DNA from: Eukaryota sp. TZLM1-RC
Lineage: Eukaryota; Metamonada: BaSk clade
Direction: 5' to 3'
Length of the DNA stretch: 64,000 bases
NCBI GenBank assembly: GCA_040285825.1
Contig: JAUPSS010000006.1
Coordinates: 1,240,001-1,304,000, forward strand
Shown: positions 57,901 to 64,000 of the stretch, one piece after another
Layout: each line of letters opens with the position of its first letter
Numbering within the stretch: position 1 is the stretch's first letter
Notes under the pieces: generated by a model
Told to the model about the DNA's origin: nothing
Database searches by the model: none
What the model saw: only the letters and a program-made list of their open reading frames with translations
Position numbers and translations under genes: made by a program

Positions 57901-58376
57901 ATGAACTCGAAAATGTAAACAGGACGAACTTCTTCTTTGGAATTTTTGAAGTGAAATAATAGGTGACAGTAAAATCCAACACCAACATGAGGTCCACTAG
58001 GTGACCCAGACCTGAAATTCTTTACCATTGCCTGAACTAATTGATGGGTATCGGGGCAATCAACAGCATGCTCATTCACGAGGTTATTCGACATACCACT
58101 ATGAAACTGAGACAATTGCGTTATGAAAGCAGGGAACTCATCATCAGCAACACCGACAACAATAAAAAAAGCCTTCATTGTCGGCCTCATGATAGAAGTA
58201 ACATAGTCATACGAATTGTGCAGTGCGGCAACAGTGCCAAGAAAGTGACAGTCCGTAGAATGTTGAGGAGGCAGATTGGATTTAAGATCGTAGAAGTAAG
58301 ATTCAGGACGATTGAAAGAGTCAAGAACAAACTGTCTCAGTGATGCAGCAGAGGGTTGAGATGGGTTGTGTGACAT
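54969..58376 (-). CDS. large protein of unknown function, 1135 residues
   Basis: One uninterrupted frame, ATG 58376 to TAG 54969-54971. I do not recognise a known family. Visible: N-terminus MSHNPSQPSA, no signal peptide or membrane helices, so probably soluble. Residues about 40-240 include STDCHFLGTVAALHNSYDY and VGVGFYCHLLFHFKN. Residues about 440-530 (KIGILELSKNRYCAG...RYVVLSETVDLME...LIFYFPK...RVLFVCCST) show alternating strand and helix like a P-loop NTPase core but without a GxxxxGK[ST] motif. The following 500 residues are mainly helical, and the last 80 are strand-rich (CFVFVNIDTDKYKLSLL...YFGWLDRNIYRI). At least six broken relatives lie in this window, two of them next to the gene (59150-59397 and 61947-62080). 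Being the only intact member, it is likely a working gene. An NTPase role is a guess. Confidence 0.8.
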   Translation of the reverse strand: MSHNPSQPSAASLRQFVLDSFNRPESYFYDLKSNLPPQHSTDCHFLGTVAALHNSYDYVTSIMRPTMKAFFIVVGVADDEFPAFITQLSQFHSGMSNNLVNEHAVDCPDTHQLVQAMVKNFRSGSPSGPHVGVGFYCHLLFHFKNSKEEVRPVYIFEFICNNDLIYFNGKCKVRCSDGSVDLSQLASWQLLKLNEKFDIMKCQIPFNELIVLFNSEEFLMNSKKSDDAHFPCCLLWNLFSIPFKAFFDLSINHALKLLGVQPQHYITNDKSAFDDSGHHSQKILYFFPNNNSNVNDPHHNSFNVLSDDFRCWPPELGKLLEDNRTKVLIFQLSCSQLWKSTVKSLSFDHYQIYPPRKVAEFLMNEQKTMRYRRIHRFKKYESTELVQFPPAADNSNQRDLLIDFFSGEKPSLSLFADPCPIPSHSNVDLLLSSCLDPIFQENFKIGILELSKNRYCAGLHTSFLLSLVRFTNAFRYVVLSETVDLMECIRHSTSRLIFYFPKISLSKLVSIVEKTFNTEGCENFQLLNRVLFVCCSTYINPRGNRSLSTKMIVTRNSFQYTKFVWDYPELHLSPDWRITVERILSDIKKNNVPSAIDPRFNEIHSDFLYLGLELFQKKEDNARMIVAEYLRFLCESTKVNNVSHLNTRSLQFALLFLCSLSKDPTFNFDTKILCDAFASSKHFLLKRVVLNFDLDKSYIHIFVRKFIVEYNYQWHNNILSSHCEKRSPEQIAELLISSISLVKSHCSNRFSESHFRFSEFHDNIIQVALVDQKDIVSSQMAISLVQMLLDELKRSLPNLQLFFSLLKKFGCSNAELAHEYLTEHRLIKCLDDYSDACDLNKVRMSHTLTEAGDLLRKLFHWNVLTIDKLSQALQLYEDALLFDEQNCYAKCGLLKVWVAQHDQRDASSSLLPSTVENNNFVDVQLFNELVNIPLISGNYHHFDLSKFDDPEQSFIKLICTAWMLHCAEESVQKLLKYHSNFSLTEYLFTADNYEQLSSESNTLLKCHLYFLQLLLSDFHLSLSTFYTESSTVSNDLVKPAKALYYFLKHLSCEEKVSYEFTNISDFKDDCFVFVNIDTDKYKLSLLSKAKPGSLSFGTECLFSNSKTYFGWLDRNIYRITESEGVLKVVGESRIL

Positions 58377-59149
58377 TGAAGAATGATTTCTCTCACATTG
58401 AAATCTCCTTGAAATGTTATTATGTGTTTCGTTTAAGGGGAGCTTTCTTTGTCTTTCAATCCAGGTTTTCTACACATCTCTCTCCTACAGTCATGGTTTT
58501 TTCATGTAATGTTTACTTACTTCTGGGTTTTGCAATGGTTTGTGTTCTCCGTCCAATGAAGGTGAAGATTAATGCAAGCTGCTAAACATCCTGTAATCTT
58601 AACCGTTCATGACATTCGTGGGTGTTCCACCTATTAGACCTTTGTGCTTGTCACCTATCTTTTGCTTTCAATCGCCGCTGTTTAGGGGTATTTCCTTCTG
58701 TATAATTGTTTGGGGCTAGTTTGCTAGTTTGCCTTGTGAAATTGCAACTACTGCATATTGCCTTTGTGTAAGAGTTTCTACTTCATCTATGCAAAGATCC
58801 TGAGTAAAAGTGTGCTGCCTTGTTGTCTATTGTTTTGACCTTCCTCAAATGTTGTGCTGGCGAAAGTCTTGCCTGCTAATTGCCCTCGGTTGTTTTAGCA
58901 TCATTCAAACCAAATTTTGTGCTTGTATTTAACTTAACATTCTACGAATTTCGCTGTTCTTTTTCTCATTTGTACTCCGAATTCGGTGAATTGTGTGAAA
59001 TAATCGAAAGATTTAACAATTTGTTATTATTAATTAAAGCAATGATTACTCAATAAAGAAGCTGTTTGTTGACGAAACCAGAACATAACAATCAACTAAT
59101 ATTAATAGCGAAATAGTTTATTATTAGTAATAGAATCGTAGCTGTTGTT
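58377..59149. other. 5' flank of the 1135-residue gene
   Basis: No coding signal on either strand; holds the promoter of the minus-strand gene, not recognisable by eye. Confidence 0.4.
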
Positions 59150-59397
59150 AAATTCATATGAAACTTGCCGTACAAAAGAAATTTACTTTAAATAGGAAAA
59201 ATGACTTTGCTTACTCAACTAAATTGAATATAGCGCAGGACTTTGTGTAAAAAACTTAAAGAGACCGGCTGGAATCACTAAATATCAATTGTAAAAAATA
59301 CAAATGACATTTTAGTAAAGTGTTTGATTCACTGGATAATTGCTCATAGTTGTCTGCACAAAATAAGTAGGGCACAGTTAGAGAAAAATTGCTATGA
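59150..59397 (-). pseudogene. partial duplicate of the 1135-residue gene (C-terminal part)
   Basis: 59280-59395 is nearly identical to 55330-55450, and 59150-59280 is a more diverged match to 55190-55330. It breaks at 59397, where an F5 retrotransposon starts; the next piece of the same gene appears at 61947. Confidence 0.8.
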
Positions 59398-60042
59398 TAT
59401 GCAACTTTCTTCGCCCTTTAATTTGCCCAATGGTTATTTTTGCAAATGTGGAGCTGGTTTGACATTATCACATTTATTTAATTGTAATAGATTTATTTCC
59501 TATCGTTCTACGTTGCATGATGCAGTCAGAGATCAAATCCATGCAATGTGTAATTCCTATCATATTGAATCTTTTGTAGAACCTTTGTTGAGGTCTCTTG
59601 ATATAAATGAAAGCGCAAGAGATTCAGAATATGGAAAACGACGTGCTGATGTTGTTGTGCCCTCGTTTGATGATGTCATGAATGTTGTTGATGTCGTAAC
59701 AGTGGATGTTTGCAAGAAAAATGCCTTGAAAAATGCTCAATCTGAAGTATCCCCCCTTGATGACTCCGAATTGTACAAACGGAAAAAATATGCAAATCCT
59801 TTAAAAGAATTGAAACATGTTCGCCATGTAGATTACCAAATTTGCCCATTTGCTATATCGTTGTATGGTCGTCTTGGAAAAACTGCTATGAATTTTATTC
59901 ATCTTGCTGTTGATGATGTAACAGTGGATGTTTGCAAAAAAGTGCCTTGAAAAATGCTCAATCCGAACCATCCCTACTTGATGATTCAGAATTCAGAATT
60001 AAACGGAAAAAATATGCAAATCCTTTGAAAGAATTAATATAT
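59398..60042 (+). mobile_element. F5 non-LTR retrotransposon, left part
   Basis: Plus strand: FNLPNGYFCKCGAGLTLSHLFNC, HDAVRDQIHAMC, endonuclease RRADVVVPS...VVDVVTVDVCKK, and KKYANPLKELKHVRHVDYQICPFAISLYG. At about 59900 the sequence repeats itself: a second copy of the VTVDVCKK...KRKKYANPLKE segment follows (59915-60042). Distinct lineage, closest to F3. Interrupted by an F4 copy. Confidence 0.85.
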
Positions 60043-61595
60043 ATTTATTGAATTTGCATACTTAATTAAAATAACTCATAACTAATGGGACGACTATCAT
60101 TGAACCAAGATTTCCTTTACAAAATCTTCATCTGCTTGCTGTCTAGCTAAAGCTTCTCTTATTCGATTGAAAAACCGAGGTCATCTATTAATAATGCCAA
60201 ATTGAATCCCAGAACGCCATAAAAAAATATCAAATCTTTTCATTGTTTTTTCTTGAACCATTTTTTGGAAGACATTCAAAAAAATTCTGCTTCATCTGAT
60301 AATCTTCCATTTATCGATAATGGGAAAGCAATAAAAACTAGCTGTGTATTTCTATCGGCATTAGCCTCTTCAATATCTTTATCATATTTTCTATGTTTTT
60401 CTTTTGTTATAAAATCAAGAGCACTCACAGGATTTAGTTTTCTTCTGTGAACCAAAGTATCATTTGCAACATTACATGAGACAAAGTCAACAATAGCTTC
60501 AGAATTATCAATCCAATCACAGTATACATCACCTCTATCATCAGAACCAAAATTATTCAGAGAAAGTGTCTTCTTCAGCAGAAGCTCTTTGATACACGAT
60601 ATTCTTGCAGTTTGTGCCATATTGAAAACAGTGTCTCTAACAGCATCATGTAATGAAGAACTATAAGTTATCAATTTAGAGCAATTCAGAGCATGGCGCA
60701 AAGTGAGTTGAGGCGAATTCGAACAAATACATTTTTCTTTTGATAATAATTGATTAATGGGGATATTCAAATATAATCTCATTTTTGTTACAAATGCTTC
60801 ATTAGTGGCACACAATCCAAATCTTCGTGGTACAATGGTTACAAAAAGTGAGGAATCTGATGACTTATCTTCACAAACACCCTTTTCCAATAACAATGAG
60901 GGAAGATCTTGATTTAAAACATCCGGGCTATATATATTATTATAAAGATCATTTTCATACATTCCAGTCAATCGTTTCTGTAATGTTTGAAGAGTGTACT
61001 TCAAATTCAAAACAATCTTTTCTGGAATATTGCCATTGAATGACTGGGGAAAGCATTGCCTCCATTTTTCTGCATCAATTTGTGAAATTTCTTCATTTAA
61101 TGCAAAAACAGTGGAACTTTGCGTTGTCATCAATAAATCTTCCCAATCTGCAATTCTTTCGGAAAACTCAAAGATTGCATTTCCGCATTCACCAACAAAA
61201 GCACATGAGGTAAGAATAGAAGCCTTCGTCCAACCAAAACCGGCATAACGTGGATTAAGATAAGCATGATCTGGAATTTGGAACATTTTACATCCCAATA
61301 ATTGTGACAGAACTTTTGCATGTAACTTATTAAACTTCTGAGCCAAAGGCCTAGTGACAAGAGGATTTGTAGATCGAAATATATGATTGAAGTTGGAACT
61401 AAAACACAGTCTTATTATGGTAAACTTGATATGTTTTTGTATATCTAAAGTCATCATTCGGTCAATTTTGTCGGAAATTAAGTTCAACTTTTCAAACAAT
61501 TTTTTGATAATTTCATCATTATTTCCTAAAAAAAGAACCTAAATGACGAATAGCATCAATAGAATATAATTTGGCTTGAATTTCAAAATTTAATA
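60043..61595 (-). mobile_element. F4 non-LTR retrotransposon inserted in F5
   Basis: Minus strand, the longest F4 copy. Open from about 61499 to 60276 (407 codons): KFTIIRLCFSSNFNHIFRS, PLAQKFNKLHAKVLSQLLGCKMFQ, CICSNSPQLTLRHALNC, RGDVYCDWIDNSEAIVDFVSC. A frameshift near 60285 separates the last 60 codons; 3' end near the CAATAAAT-type tail at 60052. The RT domain upstream of HLGSFLGNND is missing. F5 sequence continues on both sides (KELI... | ...ENMFAM); AGAAT occurs at both edges and may be a short target duplication. Confidence 0.88.
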
Positions 61596-61946
61596 GAATG
61601 AAAACATGTTCGCCATGTAGATCACCAAATTTGCCCCTTTGCTCTATCGTTGTATATACGCCTTGGAAAAACTGCCATGAATTTTATTGATAATTTTGAA
61701 AATTTGGTATAAAGAAGAATGAATAAGCGTTTTGATCGTCGCTTGTGGCTAAATCGTATTGTTTTTACTATTTTCAACTCAATTCCCAATATGATTTCGA
61801 AAGCTTTAATGTCTGTCAGTGCACATTACGGAAACATTGCTGCTGTAAGGTTTGATGGTGTGGAAGCTTGTTTTGAAGATATTGATTGTTTAGCTTGTGG
61901 TTTTTTAAACAGAGTTTTAAAAGTAAATGAATGTCTGATGAAATAA
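61596..61946 (+). mobile_element. F5 non-LTR retrotransposon, right part
   Basis: Resumes at ENMFAM.ITKFAPLLYR... (frameshifted match to HVRHVDYQICPFAISLYG), then MNKRFDRRLWLNRIVFTIFNSIPNMISKALMSV and ...ACFEDIDCLACG to TAA at 61944. Confidence 0.82.
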
Positions 61947-62080
61947 AAGTTCACTAAACAATTGAACATCCACGAAATTGTTATTACTTTCTGTGGCAGA
62001 AAGAGGAGAACTACAAGTACCTCGCGGTCGTTGTTGAGCTACTCACACTAACAACAAGCCGCACTTGGCATAACAGTTTT
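61947..62080 (-). pseudogene. partial duplicate of the 1135-residue gene, second piece
   Basis: Matches 55595-55735 (complement: VDVQLFNELVN and CYAKCGLL regions) with substitutions. Together with 59150-59397 it forms one old gene copy split by F5; about 140 bp between the two pieces are missing. Confidence 0.78.
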
Positions 62081-63322
62081 GCTCAATCTGATCCAATTCG
62101 ATTGCTCCAAATATATACACTTGCGTATAATGATGCGTGTCATGTTGTCATATAGCAAGAAATTCGATATTAGTATTAATAATAAAATAATATACTTATT
62201 AATCGTTCAAAAATTGACATGAAATCTTTGTTCCATCAAAAACTGCTGTGTTCTCACTTTATGTTTACTGTTCAACAAAAACTTAACGGTGTTTCGCACA
62301 TAAAACAGCATTTTTTCCAGCACAAAACATGGATTACAACAGTGGAGAAGAAGAATTAACAACAGATATCACAAAGAACAGTGAATTCTACTGGAAATTC
62401 ATTCTTATTAGAAATTTTCTGGTGACGATTTAGTGACGCTTCACGCAACAATAATATAGAGGTTCAGTAAAATTTCAAATATTGTTTCCAGAATGGAACA
62501 TGGTACAGAAGATTTGGTCTAAAGCGAAAATTCGTTCAATGGCATATTTTGATTGTATTTATTTTTTTTGAATTTTCAAGCCATCTTGAGAGCGCAAAGC
62601 CTAAGCAACCATCATTGTTAGTATTTAATTTCGCAACTTTGAACAACGGCTTTTTGAAAACAAAGATTAAAGGTATATCTGAAAGTTTTGCCCATGAAAT
62701 AATGGTCAAATATGCCTTATTGAATATAATACTGTATTACTTATAGAATGAAACAGTAGCAACTTGTGAGAGTTTGTAATTGTAAATAATATGAAATGAA
62801 CTATAATAACCAATTTATTGAACTGATGACAAGTCTTTATTATGTAGTAGCAAGTTAGTGACTAATTTGTCGGCATCGTTGTTCAACATACAGGTAGTTT
62901 TGACAAAAACTTTGGAAGTCGGCAATACTGAACCAACGACATGCTACAAGAATGCTATGAAGAATACCTTTGATGGACAAAATCTTTACCCTAACCAAAG
63001 AACTATCGACGATGCGTTTCACGTGTCATAGTAGAGAGAACATTGGGATGAAAGATGATGTCCTATAGAAATGCTGAACTCAAGAGGAAATGTTAACAAG
63101 AGAACTCTTCCTGGGGTAGTTCTTTGCAATTGAGATAGAGAATTCACGAAAATACTACCGTAAGATGTAAACAGAAGCACATCACCCTTCGTAAGTCTCT
63201 GATAACATTATGTTAGATGGGGAGATACCACGTCACAATGACAAATCCATTGATGTAATGACAACACATTTCACCTAAAATCACATCTTACCAAACCGAC
63301 TTTCATAACATCTACAATCTGC
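62081..63322. other. no gene recognised
   Basis: AT-rich; a 65-codon open stretch at 62549-62746 has no supporting feature. The last 100 bp are the DnaJ 5' flank. Confidence 0.4.
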
Positions 63323-64000
63323 ATGACTAGAGACTATTACGAAGTACTTGGCATCTCTCGTAATGCTTCCGAAGACGACATTAAAAAAGCTTATAGAAAG
63401 CTTGCCATCCGATACCATCCGGATAAGAATCCTGATAACACTGAAGAAGCGCAGAAAAAGTTTGTCGAAATCACAGAGGCCTTTGATGTCCTCAAAGATC
63501 CGGAAAAGCGTCAAATCTACGACAAATATGGACATGCAGGACTCAAAGGTGGTGTACACGATGGTTCTTCAGGAACTCCTTTCTCTGGTTACTCTTTCAA
63601 CCCTGATTCTGTTTTTTCTATCTTTGAAGAGTTCTTTGGGGGTGCATCACCTTTCTCGTCATTCTTTTCTGACTCTACACCGTTTTCCGCATTCAGTAGG
63701 ACTGGTGGATTTGAATCAATGGGAGGATTTGGTCAACGCCAGCAACCACAGGTTTGATTTTTCTTTCTTATCTAACTATAGGTATTGTTTATTTGTGTCT
63801 AAGTGTTACTAACCCCAGGATTTCAGTCATGAAGTCACTGTTGAACTAATAGATTTATTATACGGAAAATCAAAGAACGTTAAAATCTCGGGTTTAACCA
63901 GATACAGAGCTGATGGTTCTTACTATACTCAAGACAAAACTTTCCGAGTGGAGATTAAACCTGGTTATAAGGATGGAAGCAAGATTCGATATAAGGGTGA
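63323..64000 (+). CDS. class II DnaJ (HSP40) co-chaperone, 5' part
   Basis: Exon 1 63323-63751, intron 63752-63818, exon 2 from 63819 past the window edge. J-domain at residues 3-72 with the HPD motif (RYHPDKNP) that stimulates HSP70 ATPase; Gly/Phe-rich linker 73-143 (GHAGLKGG...[26 protein letters not shown]); then the C-terminal substrate-binding region starts with [48 protein letters not shown]. There is no CxxCxGxG zinc region, hence class II (DNAJB1/Sis1-like). ATG 63323 begins directly before the J-domain ([11 protein letters not shown]). Confidence 0.95.
63752..63818 (+). other. 67-bp intron of the DnaJ gene
   Basis: GTTTGA donor, perfect yeast-type branch TACTAAC at 63807-63813, CCCCAG acceptor. 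Removal joins QQPQ to DFSHEV in phase 0. Confidence 0.93.

Noticed and set aside
59324-59950. A 208-codon ORF beginning in the duplicated 1135-gene piece and entering F5
   Set aside because: Start and first 25 codons lie in antisense of a gene fragment; only the F5 part is real coding-derived sequence.
1-64000. CRISPR arrays, tRNA or rRNA genes, bacterial operons
   Set aside because: No regularly spaced repeats, cloverleaf or rRNA-like stretches were seen; the window is eukaryotic.

Overview
The window is nuclear DNA of an AT-rich, gene-sparse eukaryotic microbe (a protist; I cannot place it more narrowly). Evidence: genes are interrupted by spliceosomal introns, several only 31-34 bp long with GTTTGT/GTATGT donors; the proteins are eukaryotic (SGT1, a RAD17-like clamp loader, a class II DnaJ, a glycogenin-type GT8 enzyme, a RING-kinase-LRR protein); and most of the sequence is broken copies of eukaryotic transposable elements. 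The standard genetic code fits all intact genes.

Host genes, left to right: a 1037-residue RING / kinase / coiled coil / LRR protein (3700-6813, +); a Ser/Pro-rich 147-residue ORF (14496-14939, -); a RAD17-like clamp loader in two exons (17056-18636, -); SGT1 in three exons (23479-24558, +); a GT8 glycosyltransferase with an F-box-like N-terminus in four exons (52300-53490, +); an unrecognised 1135-residue protein (54969-58376, -); and the 5' part of a class II DnaJ gene (63323-end, +).

Mobile DNA: at least six lineages of non-LTR retrotransposon. The main group encodes, in one ORF, N-terminal zinc-binding motifs, a reverse transcriptase with a YMDD box, a C-terminal Cys/His motif and a restriction-like endonuclease. 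I call the lineages F1-F6. F1: 1-2649, 11727-12207, 29598-31240. F2: 18725-21069. F3: 7111-9386, 24586-27856, 15125-15860, 35740-36370. F4: 21070-22090, 31722-32290, 32291-33610, 60043-61595 and fragments. F5: 59398-61946, split. F6: 38854-39990. Target-site duplications can be read for three insertions, and nesting reaches three levels at 59150-62080. DNA transposons are represented by a broken MULE (Mutator-like) with a knuckle-bearing internal-deletion copy, a pogo/CENP-B-like relic and a frameshifted Tc1/mariner-like (DDE_3) transposase. A small Ty3/gypsy RNase H remnant lies at 49063-49278.

Two further points stand out. A decayed gene at 9870-10675 resembles bacterial-type N6-adenine DNA methyltransferases. 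The 1135-residue protein belongs to a family with at least six decayed relatives or fragments in this window (34, 41, 44, 45, 50-51 and 59/62 kb), two of which lie inside duplicated MULE-associated DNA.

Functional links between the host genes are inference only: SGT1 in other eukaryotes is a co-chaperone for HSP90, SKP1/SCF and LRR receptors, so an LRR kinase, an F-box-like protein and SGT1 in one window is suggestive but proves nothing.
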